From Streptomyces aurantiogriseus (GTDB lineage Bacteria; Actinomycetota; Actinomycetes; Streptomycetales; Streptomycetaceae): DNA of 64,000 bases. Positions 37,721-47,002 of this stretch are shown here, in pieces. The translations under genes were made by a program, and so were the position numbers. The notes under the pieces were generated by a model, which was given only the letters and a program-made list of their open reading frames with translations, was not told the origin of the DNA and made no database searches. The DNA is taken from assembly GCF_014649375.1 (NCBI RefSeq), contig NZ_BMSX01000009.1:62001-126000 (forward strand), given 5' to 3'. How positions within the stretch are numbered: the stretch's first letter is position 1; every line of letters begins with the position of its first letter.

Positions 37721-37790
37721 ACGACGGCACCCGCGTACCCGTCGATCAGACGACCGTGCCCGCATCTCCGCCGATCAGACGACCGCGCCC
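37716..37790. repeat. Degenerate ~29-bp repeat at the end of two convergent genes
   Basis: The block GATCAGACGACC followed by GC-rich sequence occurs at 37746 and 37775, with a weaker copy at 37716. The 37775 copy encodes the last Val-Val-stop of the minus-strand membrane protein, so the others duplicate that gene's 3' end beyond its stop. Confidence 0.55.
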
Positions 37791-38428
37791 CGCCCCGGAT
37801 CCCCGTCGTCCTCGTCGTCCGGCCGCATCCGCGCCACCAGCGTGGCGAAACCGCCGAGGAAGCCGCCGATGCTGACCGTCGCCAGCCACCAGGTCATGTC
37901 CCAACCGAGCAGGATCGACAGCAGGAGCAGGACGGGACCGCCGATCACCCCGAGCCAGGCGAACTTGGCCGTGGTGTCGGCGGCGGGCAGGGGTGGCGGC
38001 TCGGGCGGGACGAAGTGGCCCTCGTCGCCCTCGTCGAAGTCCGCCTCGGACGGCTCGGGGGTCGTGTAGTCGCGCGGGCCGACACCGGGCGCGAAGGAGA
38101 CGGAGCTGCCCAGCGGCTTGGCCGGCTTCTGCTCGTCGCCGGTCTCCTTCCCCGAGCCCGGGCCGGAGCCGGACCCGGTGCCGGAACCGTCCTCGTTCGG
38201 CTCCGCCTCGAGCAGCGCCAGGTCCTCGACCGACTTGAACGGTTTGGCGCCCGGCGGATCCGCCGGCTCCTCGCCGTACCCCGCGACGATCGCCGCCCAC
38301 GCGGCCTCCTCGTCGAAGGGCACGCTCTGCTCCTCCGGCTCGCGGTCGCGGCCGCCCTCGCGGTCGTCGCGGTGTTCGCGGTCGTCGCGGTCCTCGCGGT
38401 CCTCGCGGTCGGAGTCGTGCTCAGCCAC
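37775..38428 (-). CDS. Membrane protein with Asp/Arg-repeat N-terminus
   Basis: 217 residues from GTG 38428, chosen because GGAAGGG lies upstream and within the longer frame to 38455. It opens with a charge-alternating tract (EHDSDREDREDRDDREHR-type, about 30 residues) encoded by a short imperfect DNA repeat. An acidic Pro/Gly/Ser-rich cytoplasmic region follows, then two membrane helices near the C-terminus (LGVIGGPVLLLLSILLGW and an adjacent helix), and a short Asp-rich tail. The function is unknown. It overlaps the esterase stop by 8 nt, so the two are co-transcribed and coupled. Confidence 0.8.
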   Translation of the reverse strand: MAEHDSDREDREDRDDREHRDDREGGRDREPEEQSVPFDEEAAWAAIVAGYGEEPADPPGAKPFKSVEDLALLEAEPNEDGSGTGSGSGPGSGKETGDEQKPAKPLGSSVSFAPGVGPRDYTTPEPSEADFDEGDEGHFVPPEPPPLPAADTTAKFAWLGVIGGPVLLLLSILLGWDMTWWLATVSIGGFLGGFATLVARMRPDDEDDGDPGRGAVV

Positions 38429-39200
38429 CTGCCGTCGTCCCTTCCTTGCCGACACTGGGTGCGAGCCGGCCGATGAACGCGAGACTCTCGTCGAAAATCC
38501 GGTCCGCGTCGTGGTCCAACGTCGCCACGTGATAGCTCTGTTCCAGCAGAATCTCGGTCACGTCCGTCGACGACACCCGGCTGAGGATCCGGGCCGAGTC
38601 GGCGGCCGGCACGACATGATCCCGCACGCTGCGCAGAAGCAGCAGCGGCTGGGTGACCTGTGGCAGCTCTCCGTCGACCAGCCGCAGGAAGGTCCGCAGG
38701 GAGTGCGCCGCGTGCAGCGGCACCCGGTCGTACCCGATCTCCAGGGCGCCCTCCTTCGCGATGTCGCTCCTGATGCCCTTCGTCGTGCGCACGAGGTGGC
38801 GGGCCATCGGAAGGGTGTAGGCGGACAGGCCGTGCACCTTGTTCGCCGGGTTGACGACCACGACCCCCTCGACACCCTCGCCGTGCTTCGCGGCGAGTCG
38901 CAGCGCCAGGGCGCCGCCCATGGACAGCCCGGCCACGAAGACCCGCGCGCAGCGCTCGCGCAGGAGGCGCAGCGCGCGGTCCACCTCGGCGTACCAGTCG
39001 GGCCAGCCGGTGAGCGCCATGTCCTCCCAGCGTGTGCCGTGCCCCGGCAGCAGCGGCACGGAGACCGTCAGGCCGTGCCCGGACAGATACCGCGCCCAGG
39101 GGCGCAGCGACTGCGGGGAACCGGTGAAACCGTGGCAGAGGAGGACCCCGACCTCCCCGCCCTCACGGCGGTACGGCTCGGCTCCAGGAAGGACCGGCAC
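38421..39200 (-). CDS. Alpha/beta-hydrolase, Est30-type carboxylesterase or monoacylglycerol lipase
   Basis: 259 residues from GTG 39200, AGGAGA upstream; a much longer frame is rejected. Oxyanion loop LLCHGFTGSPQSL, nucleophile Ser in GLSMGGALAL, Asp in RSVRDHVVPAADS and His in SYHVATLDHD make a full triad. The HGFTGSPQ motif is typical of Geobacillus Est30 and related monoacylglycerol lipases. It is divergent from an acyltransferase, which suggests glycerolipid turnover. Confidence 0.88.
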   Translation of the reverse strand: MPVLPGAEPYRREGGEVGVLLCHGFTGSPQSLRPWARYLSGHGLTVSVPLLPGHGTRWEDMALTGWPDWYAEVDRALRLLRERCARVFVAGLSMGGALALRLAAKHGEGVEGVVVVNPANKVHGLSAYTLPMARHLVRTTKGIRSDIAKEGALEIGYDRVPLHAAHSLRTFLRLVDGELPQVTQPLLLLRSVRDHVVPAADSARILSRVSSTDVTEILLEQSYHVATLDHDADRIFDESLAFIGRLAPSVGKEGTTAGG

Positions 39201-39345
39201 CTTCGGTCTCCTGTCTTCGTCTGGTCTTCGTGGGAGGGACGTGTGGTTCACCGTACGCGACCGCACTGACACCGACCAGGGCCGTCGGAGCCTTTGACGG
39301 TGCTCCGGGTTAAGGTCTGATCGACAGATAACAGGAGGCACTCCG

Positions 39346-40131
39346 TTGTTGTACGGCGCGATGAAGGTTTCCGTCGGGGGGCCACTGAAGATGATCTTCA
39401 GACCCTGGGTGGAGGGCCTGGAGAACGTTCCCGCCGAGGGCCCCGCGATCCTGGCGAGCAACCACCTCTCCTTCTCGGACTCGTTCTTCCTGCCCGCGGT
39501 CCTCGACCGCAAGGTGACGTTCATCGCGAAGGCCGAGTACTTCACCACTCCCGGCGTGAAGGGCCGGCTCACGGCGGCCTTCTTCAAGGGCGTCGGTCAG
39601 CTCCCGGTGGATCGTTCCGGCGCGCGCGGCGCGGGTGAGGCGGCGATCAGGAGCGGGATCGAGGTCCTGGAGCGCGGCGAGCTGTTCGGCATCTATCCGG
39701 AGGGCACGCGCTCGCCCGACGGCCGCCTCTACCGCGGCAAGCCCGGCGGCCTCGCGCGCGTGGCCCTCGCAACCGGCGCGCCCGTGATCCCGGTCGCCAT
39801 GATCGACACCGAGAAGATCCAGCCGCCCGGCAAGGTGATGCCCAAGCTGATGCGGCCCGGCATCCGCATCGGCAAGCCGCTGGACTTCAGCCGCTACCAG
39901 GGCATGGACCACGACCGCTTCGTGCTCCGCGCGGTGACCGACGAGGTCATGTACGAGATCATGAAGCTCTCTGGCCAGGAGTACGTCGACATGTACGCGA
40001 CCGCCGCCAAGCGGCAGATCGCGGAGGCCGCGAAGGCCGGCAAGGAAGCGGAGAAGGCCGCCAAGGCGGCCCTCGCGCAGGCCGAGAAGGACCAGGCGAA
40101 GAAGGAGAAGTCCGAGCGGCCCGAGTCCTAG
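39346..40131 (+). CDS. 1-acyl-sn-glycerol-3-phosphate acyltransferase (PlsC-like)
   Basis: 261 residues, TTG start at 39346 set by AGGAGG seven bases upstream. Acyltransferase motifs NHLSFSDS (H-X4-D), GQLPVDRSG, YPEGTRSPDG and VIPVAM are all present. It adds the second acyl chain to lysophosphatidate in phospholipid synthesis at the inner membrane face. The C-terminal ~45 residues are an Ala/Lys/Glu helix of low complexity (AAKAGKEAEKAAKAA). The position matches Rv2182c in the mycobacterial order. Confidence 0.9.
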   Translation: MLYGAMKVSVGGPLKMIFRPWVEGLENVPAEGPAILASNHLSFSDSFFLPAVLDRKVTFIAKAEYFTTPGVKGRLTAAFFKGVGQLPVDRSGARGAGEAAIRSGIEVLERGELFGIYPEGTRSPDGRLYRGKPGGLARVALATGAPVIPVAMIDTEKIQPPGKVMPKLMRPGIRIGKPLDFSRYQGMDHDRFVLRAVTDEVMYEIMKLSGQEYVDMYATAAKRQIAEAAKAGKEAEKAAKAALAQAEKDQAKKEKSERPES

Positions 40132-40181
40132 ACAGGACACAATCCGGGCAGGGGCGGGGCCACAAGAAAACGGGGGGGGAC

Positions 40182-41420
40182 ATGGCCAAGCGCGAGAAGG
40201 TCATGCGGATGTCGGTCGAGGTGCCGCTGTGGCGTGCGCTGACCGCCTACCGGGTGCTGACCATGCTCTACGCGGTCGGCCTGTTCGTCTCCGCCTACGA
40301 CGACTACGACCGGCCCGGCGTCGCCATCGCCTACTACGCCGTCCTGTGCGTCTGGACGCTCGCCACCCTGCCCCGCGTGCAGAACGCGACCGCCTGCACC
40401 AAGCGCTTCCTCGCCGCCGACCTCGCCATCGCGCTCATCGGCATCGTCCTCACCCCGCTCGTCGTCAACGACCAGCACATCCTGGACGGCGGCCCCACCC
40501 TGCCGTCGATATGGACCGCCGGCTCGGTCCTCGCGTACGCCCTCAAGGGCGGCTGGCGCTGGGCCGCGTTCGCCTCCACCCCCGTCGCCGTCGCCAACCT
40601 CCTTGAGCGCGGCGCCCCCGCCCGCGACACCGTCCACAACGTGATCCTCGTCTGGGTCGCCTCCATCGCCATCGGCTACGTCGTCGAGGTCGCCCGTGCC
40701 TCCGAGCGCACCCTCGCCCGCGCCCTGGAGATCGAGGCCGCGACCCGGGAGCGGGAGCGGCTCGCCCGGGACATCCACGACAGCGTGCTGCAGGTGCTGG
40801 CCATGGTGCAGCGGCGGGGCGCGGTCATCGGTGGCGAGGCGGCCGAGCTGGGCCGGATGGCCGGCGAGCAGGAGGTGGCGCTGCGCACGCTGGTCTCCGG
40901 CGGCCTCGTGCCCGTCTCCCGGGTGTCGGAGGACGAGGCCGAGGGGGCCGTCGTACGCGCGGTGGAGGAGCCCGACGACGACGCGGCCGGCGACGGTCCG
41001 GTGGACCTGCGCTCGCTGCTCGCGCGCTTCGCCGCCGCACGGGTCAGCCTCGCCGAGCCGGGCGCCCCGGTGCTGCTGCCGCCGCCCGCCGCACGGGAGC
41101 TGGCCGCGGCCGTCGGGGCCGCGCTGGACAACGTACGCAAGCACGCGGGAGAGCACGCGCGCGCGTGGATCCTGGTCGAGGACGAGCCCGACGCGGTGAT
41201 CGTCTCCGTACGGGACGACGGGCCCGGCATCCCGGAGGGGCGGCTCGCCCAGGCCGAGGGCGAGGGGCGGCTCGGGGTCGCGCTGTCGATCCGGGGCCGG
41301 CTGCGCGACCTCGGCGGCAGCGCGGAGCTGATCTCGACGCCGGGGCAGGGCACGGAGGTCGAACTGACCGTGCCGAAGAAGGAAACGAAGGACGCACGGG
41401 GGAAGGCAGGCACACGATGA
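40182..41420 (+). CDS. Membrane sensor histidine kinase (MacS-type)
   Basis: 412 residues; ATG preceded by GGGGGGG. The N-terminal half has four to five membrane helices (about 20-160), the actinobacterial MacS sensor domain. HisKA_3 follows with phospho-accepting His in RLARDIHDSVLQVLAMVQRRG (around 205). A HATPase domain has ALDNVRKHAGEHA (N box) and VRDDGPGIPEG (G1). An unusual acidic insert (EEPDDDAAGDGPVD) separates the two. The signal is unknown. It overlaps the response regulator by 4 nt. Confidence 0.92.
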   Translation: MAKREKVMRMSVEVPLWRALTAYRVLTMLYAVGLFVSAYDDYDRPGVAIAYYAVLCVWTLATLPRVQNATACTKRFLAADLAIALIGIVLTPLVVNDQHILDGGPTLPSIWTAGSVLAYALKGGWRWAAFASTPVAVANLLERGAPARDTVHNVILVWVASIAIGYVVEVARASERTLARALEIEAATRERERLARDIHDSVLQVLAMVQRRGAVIGGEAAELGRMAGEQEVALRTLVSGGLVPVSRVSEDEAEGAVVRAVEEPDDDAAGDGPVDLRSLLARFAAARVSLAEPGAPVLLPPPAARELAAAVGAALDNVRKHAGEHARAWILVEDEPDAVIVSVRDDGPGIPEGRLAQAEGEGRLGVALSIRGRLRDLGGSAELISTPGQGTEVELTVPKKETKDARGKAGTR

Positions 41421-42115
41421 GCGAAGAACAGGGTAGGCAGGCGGGGGCGCGCGGCCTGATCAAGGTCATGGTGGTCGACGACCACCCCATGTGGCGCGAC
41501 GCCGTCGCCCGGGACCTCGCCGAGTCCGGCTTCGACGTCGTGGCCACCGCCGGCGACGGCGAGCAGGCGGTGCGCCGCGCCAGGGCCACCACGCCCGACG
41601 TCCTCGTCCTGGACCTGAACCTGCCCGCCAAGCCGGGCGTCCAGGTCTGCAAGGAGGTCGTCGCCGCGAACCCGGCGCTGCGCGTCCTCGTCCTCTCCGC
41701 GAGCGGCGAGCACGCCGACGTGCTGGAGGCGGTGAAGTCCGGCGCGACCGGCTATCTGCTGAAGTCGGCGTCGACGGAAGAGCTGTTGGACGCGGTCCGC
41801 CGCACGGCTGTCGGCGACCCGGTGTTCACCCCCGGCCTCGCCGGCCTGGTCCTCGGCGAGTACCGTCGCCTCGCCTCCGAGCCCGCGCCCGCGGCCGGCA
41901 CCGACGAGCCGGACGCGCCCCGGCTGACCGACCGCGAGACCGAGGTGCTGCGCCTGGTCGCCAAGGGCCTGAGCTACAAGCAGATCGCCGAACGCCTCGT
42001 CATCTCCCACCGCACGGTCCAGAACCACGTCCAGAACACCCTCGGCAAGCTCCAGCTGCACAACCGGGTCGAACTCGTCCGGTACGCCATAGAGCGCGGC
42101 CTCGACGACGACTAA
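41417..42115 (+). CDS. NarL/FixJ-type response regulator
   Basis: 232 residues, ATG overlapping the kinase stop (ATGA). Receiver: VDDHPMWRD (acidic pair), phospho-Asp in LVLDLNLP, Ser/Thr in VLSASGEH and Lys in GYLLKSAS, all intact. A Pro/Ala linker leads to a LuxR-type HTH (LTDRETEVLRLVAKGLSYKQIAERLVISHRTVQNHVQNTL in shorter recognisable blocks). It is the cognate partner of the preceding MacS-type kinase. Regulated genes are unknown; the phosphofructokinase gene starts 105 bp downstream. Confidence 0.95.
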   Translation: MSEEQGRQAGARGLIKVMVVDDHPMWRDAVARDLAESGFDVVATAGDGEQAVRRARATTPDVLVLDLNLPAKPGVQVCKEVVAANPALRVLVLSASGEHADVLEAVKSGATGYLLKSASTEELLDAVRRTAVGDPVFTPGLAGLVLGEYRRLASEPAPAAGTDEPDAPRLTDRETEVLRLVAKGLSYKQIAERLVISHRTVQNHVQNTLGKLQLHNRVELVRYAIERGLDDD

Positions 42116-42220
42116 GGCCCCCGCATTTCACGGGAATTGCACCTCCCGGGGCATATCTGTGTGACCTGGATCACCATTACCGTGACCTTCGTCAGGCAAC
42201 CGCGGCGAAGGGACACGTCC

Positions 42221-43249
42221 ATGCGCGTCGGAGTACTGACCGGAGGCGGCGACTGCCCCGGCCTCAACGCCGTCATCCGGGCCGTCGTCCGCAAGGGCGT
42301 CCAGGAGTACGGCCATGACTTCGTCGGCTACCGGGACGGCTGGCGAGGACCCCTCGAAGGAAGGTCGGTCCGCCTCGGCATCCCCGCCGTCCGGGGCATC
42401 CTGCCCCGCGGCGGCACCGTCCTCGGCTCCTCGCGGACCAACCCCCTCAAGGTGGAGAACGGCATCCGCCGGATCAAGGAGACCCTCGCCAGGCAGGAGG
42501 TCGAGGCCCTCATCACCATCGGCGGCGAGGACACCCTCGGCGTCGCCGCACGCCTGTCCGACGAGTACGGCGTGCCCTGCGTCGGTGTGCCGAAGACCAT
42601 CGACAACGACCTGTCCGCCACCGACTACACCTTCGGTTTCAACACGGCGGTCGGCATCGCCACGGAGGCCATCGACCGCCTGCACACCACCGCCGAGTCC
42701 CATATGCGCGTCCTGGTCGTCGAGGTGATGGGCCGGCACGCCGGCTGGATCGCCCTCCACTCCGGCCTGGCCGGCGGCGCCAACGTCATCCTCATCCCCG
42801 AACAGCGCTTCGACATCGAGCAGGTGTGCGCCTGGGTGACCTCCCGCTTCCGGGCGTCGTACGCGCCGATCGTGGTCGTCGCCGAGGGCGCGATGCCCAA
42901 GGACGGCGACATGGTGCTCAAGGACGAGTCGCTGGACCCGTACGGGCACGTCCGCCTCTCCGGTGTGGGGGAGTGGCTGGCCCGGGAGATCGAGAAACGC
43001 ACCGGAAAGGAGGCCCGCACGACGGTCCTCGGACACGTCCAGCGCGGCGGCACCCCCAGCGCCTTCGACCGCTGGCTCGCCACCCGCTTCGGACTGCACG
43101 CCATCGACGCCGTCCACGAGGGCGACTTCGGCACGATGGTCGCCCTGCGCGGCACGGACATCGTCCGCGTCCCGCTCGCGGAGGCGACGGCCCGGCTGAA
43201 GACGGTGGACCCCACACTGTACGCGGAGGTCGGAGTGTTCTTCGGCTGA
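42221..43249 (+). CDS. pfkA: 6-phosphofructokinase with pyrophosphate-type donor-site residues
   Basis: 342 residues from ATG 42221, GAAGGGAC upstream. PFK group: GGGDCPGLNAVIR, GGEDTLG, PKTIDNDLS (catalytic Asp), MGRHAGWIAL, GHVQRGGTPSAFDR. In E. coli numbering the residue at 104 is Asp and that at 124 is Lys (here Asp104 and Lys125). By published work on donor choice this pair favours PPi over ATP. ATP-PFKs of E. coli type carry Gly at both. Amycolatopsis methanolica PPi-PFK is a close family member. S. coelicolor has three PFK genes, so this one may be the PPi-linked or ATP-linked isozyme; biochemistry decides. Confidence 0.92.
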   Translation: MRVGVLTGGGDCPGLNAVIRAVVRKGVQEYGHDFVGYRDGWRGPLEGRSVRLGIPAVRGILPRGGTVLGSSRTNPLKVENGIRRIKETLARQEVEALITIGGEDTLGVAARLSDEYGVPCVGVPKTIDNDLSATDYTFGFNTAVGIATEAIDRLHTTAESHMRVLVVEVMGRHAGWIALHSGLAGGANVILIPEQRFDIEQVCAWVTSRFRASYAPIVVVAEGAMPKDGDMVLKDESLDPYGHVRLSGVGEWLAREIEKRTGKEARTTVLGHVQRGGTPSAFDRWLATRFGLHAIDAVHEGDFGTMVALRGTDIVRVPLAEATARLKTVDPTLYAEVGVFFG

Positions 43250-43283
43250 CGGACCATCAAACCGTCGGAGAAACGGGGGAATT

Positions 43284-46200
43284 GTGGCCGGATGGTGGAA
43301 GGCGCTGGGCCTGCGGGCGCTGCTGGAGGCCAACGCGGAGACACTCGCCGCCGTCTGGCCCGCCGTACGCGACGGCACAGCCCCGCCGGCCCCGGAGCCC
43401 GCGCGGACGCGCTCGCTCGCCGCACTGTCCAGGGCGGCGTCCAAGGCGGCCGCCGGCGGGGGAGACGACGCGCCGGAGCTCGCGGTCGCCCTCCTCGTCG
43501 GCGCCGTGCTGCACCGCGCGTTTCCGACGGCCGTGTCACCGGCCCTGCTCCCGCTCGTCGCCCCGTCGGCGGACGTCGACGCCCAGGCGGCCGCCGTCGC
43601 CGGCCGGGCCTTCGGCGGCTTCGCCGGCCGGTCCGGCTCGGACCGCACACCGCCCTGGCTGCGCCGCTGGTGCCTGGACGCCGCCCTGCTCTGCGGCAGC
43701 CGCTGTCTGCACGGCCCGGCGCCCAGCGACACGGCGCGCGGTAAGGTCCACGACCTCCTCGCTCTGCTCGCGGGCCAGCGCTTCAAGGCGGGCGGCGACC
43801 CGGCCGACGAGGACGTCGCGCTCACCCACGCCCGCGCCGCGCTCGACCTGGCCACCGGGCCGGAACGCCCCGATCGCGCCGCCCGCCTCGCCCAGCTGCT
43901 GACCAGCCGCTCCCTCCGGCTGCGCGACCCCTCCCTCCTGGAGAACGCCGTCGAGCTGGCCCGGTCCGCGCTCGCCCCGCTGGACCCGGAGAGCTTCGCC
44001 TGGCAGGCCCGGGCGGCGCTGACGGTGAGCGCCCTCCTCGCCGCCACCGCCCAGGACACCAAGGACGTCGAACTGCTCGACGAGGCCCTGGACCTGGAAC
44101 GCGCGATACGGCGCCATCCGCAGTACCACCGCGTCCAGGACGGCTACCTGGGACCGCACGCGGGCCTGCTCGCCCAGCGCTTCGCCCGGCGCCGCGACCC
44201 GGGGATCCTGGACGAGGCCATCGCGGCGTACGAGGAGCTGTACGCCCTCGAGCCGGGGCGGTACGCCGCCGATCTCGGCCGGCACCTCCAGTACCGCTAT
44301 CAGATGCACGGCGACACCGCGGACCGGCACCGCGCCCTGGACCTGATGGCCGAGGGACTCTCCGCCGCACCGGCCGACCAGGAGGCGATCATGTCCTACG
44401 GCACCGCCGTGCTGCAGGAGCACCGCGAGTCGGGCGACCCGGAGGCGGTGGAGCGGGCCCTGGCCACGGTGACCCGGCTCACCGCCCCCGGCGCCGCCCA
44501 CGCCGACGACAGCCAGGTCCTCGGCACCCTCGCCGACCTGCTGCGCGCCACCGGCGAACGGGCCCGCCCGCCGGAGTACGGCCCCGCCGAGGCCGCCGCC
44601 CGCCGCTCCCTGGCCCGCGCCGGCACCGCCGAGCACCGGGCCCGCGCGCTGGCCCGGCTCGCCGAGGTGCTCGTGCACCGCTACCGGGCCACCCCCGACC
44701 TGGCCCTGCTCGACGAGGCGGTCGCCTGCTGCCGCGAGGGTTCCGCCGTACTGCCGCCGGGTGCCGACGTGCCCCCGCAACTGCCGGGCGCCCTCGTCAT
44801 GGCGCTGGTCGAGCGGCACGCCCGGACCCGGCACCTCGCCTCCCTGCGCGAGGCGGTCGACGCGGCGGAGTGGCTGGAGAAGGAGACCCCCGACTTCGTC
44901 TCCGAACACCCCGTCATCCTGGGCAACCTGGTCGCCCTGATCGTCGAGCACGCCCAGCGGACCGGAGACCCCGCCGAACTCGACCGGGGACAGCGGCTCG
45001 TGGAGCACGCCCTGGCCACCACCGCGCCCGGCCACCACTGGCGCAGCCACCTGCTGGTCGCCCTCGGCGGCATCCTGCTCGCCCGCACCCGGCTGCCCGG
45101 CGCCGGCCCCGAGGCCGCCGACACCGCCGTACGGCACTACGAAGCCGCCCTGCGGGACGTGCCCGAGGACCCGCGGGGCGCCGCGCCCGTCCTGTACGGC
45201 AACCTGGCGCACGCCCTGTGGGCCCGCCACGGTCACGGCGGCGGGCGTGCCGACCTGAAGCGGGCGCTGGAGGCGGCGCGTACGTCCGTACGCATGCTGC
45301 CGCCCGGCGAGCCGCGCCGCGGCCACGCCCTCACCGTGCTCTCCCGGATGCTCACCACGACCGCGCTCGCCGACGGCGACCACGACGCCGTACGCGACGA
45401 GGTGTTCGCCGTCAACGCCGAACTCGCCGCCGACCCGGGGCAGTCCGCGCGCGTCCGTACCGGCGCCGCTCTGGAGATCGCCACCCTGGCGGGGGCGTCC
45501 GGCGACATGGAGCGGTCCCTGGCCGCGGCCCGCACCGCGATGGAGACGCTGCCGCTGCTCGCCTGGCGCGGAGTCGACCGGTCCGAGCAGGAGGAGATGC
45601 TCGGCGACATGGCGCGGGCCGGCGCGTTCGCCGGGCTGATCGCGCTGGCCGCCGGACGGCCCGCCGAAGCGCTGGAACTGCTGGAGGCGGGGCGCGGAGT
45701 GCTCGCCGCCCAGGCCCTCGAACTACGCACCGAGACCGACGAACTGTCCGCCGAACAACCGGAGTTGGCGGCCCGGCTCGACGCGCTGCGCCAGGACCTG
45801 GACCGGGTCGCCGTCGACGGCATGGCGGGCGAGGAGGCGGACCGCCGCCACCGGCTCGCCCGCGAGTGGCAGGAGACCCTGGACGAGATCCGCGCCCACG
45901 ACGGCTTCCAGGACTTCCTGCGCCCGCCCCGCGCGGAGCAGTTGCTGCGGGCCGGGGAGCACGGACCGGTCGTCATGGTCACCGGCGGACCGCGCAGCGG
46001 TGGGTACGCCCTGCTGCTCGACGGCCCCGACATCAAGGCCCTGCCGCTGCCGGGCTTCTCCGAGGCCGAGGCCAGGGAGCGCGGCGAGACGCTGGTGCGG
46101 GCCGCTGCCGCCGCCGCCCGCTCCGGCCTGGCCCGCGCCTTCGCCGAACAGGCCACCCTGGACATCCTCGACTGGCTCTGGCGCACGGTGGCCGGGCCGG

Positions 46201-46973
46201 TCCTCGACGCCCTCGGCATCACCGGCCCTCCCACGCCCGGCGAGGACCCGCCCCGCCTGTGGTGGTGCCCCTCCGGAGCGCTGTCCTTCCTGCCGCTGCA
46301 CGCGGCGGGCGAGGTACCGGACCGGGTGGTGTCCTCCTACACGCCGAGCGTCGCCGCCCTGCTCCGGGCCCGCAGCGGCACGGCGGCCGGAGCGCACCCC
46401 TTGATCGTCGCCGTCCCCGAACTCGACGGCCAGGCACCGCTCCCCGGCGCCCTGCGCGAGGCGGACCTGGCCCACGCGGCGGTCGGCGGCACCCTGCTCA
46501 CCGGCGACGCGGCACGGGCCGACACCGTCCGCACGGCACTCGCCGCACACTCCTGGGCACACTTCGCCTGCCACGGCGTCCAGGACCCCGAACAGCCCTC
46601 CCGGGGACGGCTGTTGCTCCCCGACGGGGAGCTGTCCGTACTGGACATCTCCCGGCTCCACCTGCCCGGCGCCCAGTTCGCCTACCTCTCGGCGTGCGAG
46701 ACCGCCGTGGGCGGCACCCGTCTGCCCGACGAGGCACTGCATCTGGCCGGAACGCTCCAACTCGCCGGGTTCTCCCAGGTGATCGGCACGCTGTGGCGGG
46801 TGGACGACGAGTCGTCGGCCGAGATCGCACAGGGGGTGTACGGGCTCCTGAAGGACACGGGCACGGGCGCCCCGCCGGCCGCCCTCGCCCTCCACCAGGC
46901 GGTGGGCCGCCTGCGCGCCCGCCACCCGGACCGCCCGCTGAGCTGGGCCGCGCACATGCATTCCGGGGCGTGA
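43284..46973 (+). CDS. TPR-CHAT protein (caspase-like peptidase domain)
   Basis: 1229 residues from GTG 43284, GGGGGAA upstream. Residues ~100-850 are a helical solenoid of degenerate tetratricopeptide repeats (recurring blocks such as DEAVACCREGSAVLPP, REAVDAAEWL, YEAALRDVPEDP). The last ~330 residues are a CHAT domain with the catalytic dyad His1097 (HFACHG) and Cys1138 (YLSACETAVGG), 41 apart as expected. CHAT proteases with TPR arms serve as regulated effectors, in type III-E CRISPR and in conflict systems. Here there is no CRISPR nearby. Two small genes follow in the same direction and may form one unit with it. Confidence 0.9.
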   Translation: MAGWWKALGLRALLEANAETLAAVWPAVRDGTAPPAPEPARTRSLAALSRAASKAAAGGGDDAPELAVALLVGAVLHRAFPTAVSPALLPLVAPSADVDAQAAAVAGRAFGGFAGRSGSDRTPPWLRRWCLDAALLCGSRCLHGPAPSDTARGKVHDLLALLAGQRFKAGGDPADEDVALTHARAALDLATGPERPDRAARLAQLLTSRSLRLRDPSLLENAVELARSALAPLDPESFAWQARAALTVSALLAATAQDTKDVELLDEALDLERAIRRHPQYHRVQDGYLGPHAGLLAQRFARRRDPGILDEAIAAYEELYALEPGRYAADLGRHLQYRYQMHGDTADRHRALDLMAEGLSAAPADQEAIMSYGTAVLQEHRESGDPEAVERALATVTRLTAPGAAHADDSQVLGTLADLLRATGERARPPEYGPAEAAARRSLARAGTAEHRARALARLAEVLVHRYRATPDLALLDEAVACCREGSAVLPPGADVPPQLPGALVMALVERHARTRHLASLREAVDAAEWLEKETPDFVSEHPVILGNLVALIVEHAQRTGDPAELDRGQRLVEHALATTAPGHHWRSHLLVALGGILLARTRLPGAGPEAADTAVRHYEAALRDVPEDPRGAAPVLYGNLAHALWARHGHGGGRADLKRALEAARTSVRMLPPGEPRRGHALTVLSRMLTTTALADGDHDAVRDEVFAVNAELAADPGQSARVRTGAALEIATLAGASGDMERSLAAARTAMETLPLLAWRGVDRSEQEEMLGDMARAGAFAGLIALAAGRPAEALELLEAGRGVLAAQALELRTETDELSAEQPELAARLDALRQDLDRVAVDGMAGEEADRRHRLAREWQETLDEIRAHDGFQDFLRPPRAEQLLRAGEHGPVVMVTGGPRSGGYALLLDGPDIKALPLPGFSEAEARERGETLVRAAAAAARSGLARAFAEQATLDILDWLWRTVAGPVLDALGITGPPTPGEDPPRLWWCPSGALSFLPLHAAGEVPDRVVSSYTPSVAALLRARSGTAAGAHPLIVAVPELDGQAPLPGALREADLAHAAVGGTLLTGDAARADTVRTALAAHSWAHFACHGVQDPEQPSRGRLLLPDGELSVLDISRLHLPGAQFAYLSACETAVGGTRLPDEALHLAGTLQLAGFSQVIGTLWRVDDESSAEIAQGVYGLLKDTGTGAPPAALALHQAVGRLRARHPDRPLSWAAHMHSGA

Positions 46974-47002
46974 GCGGGGTGATCGGCTCTACGATCGTCG
47001 CC

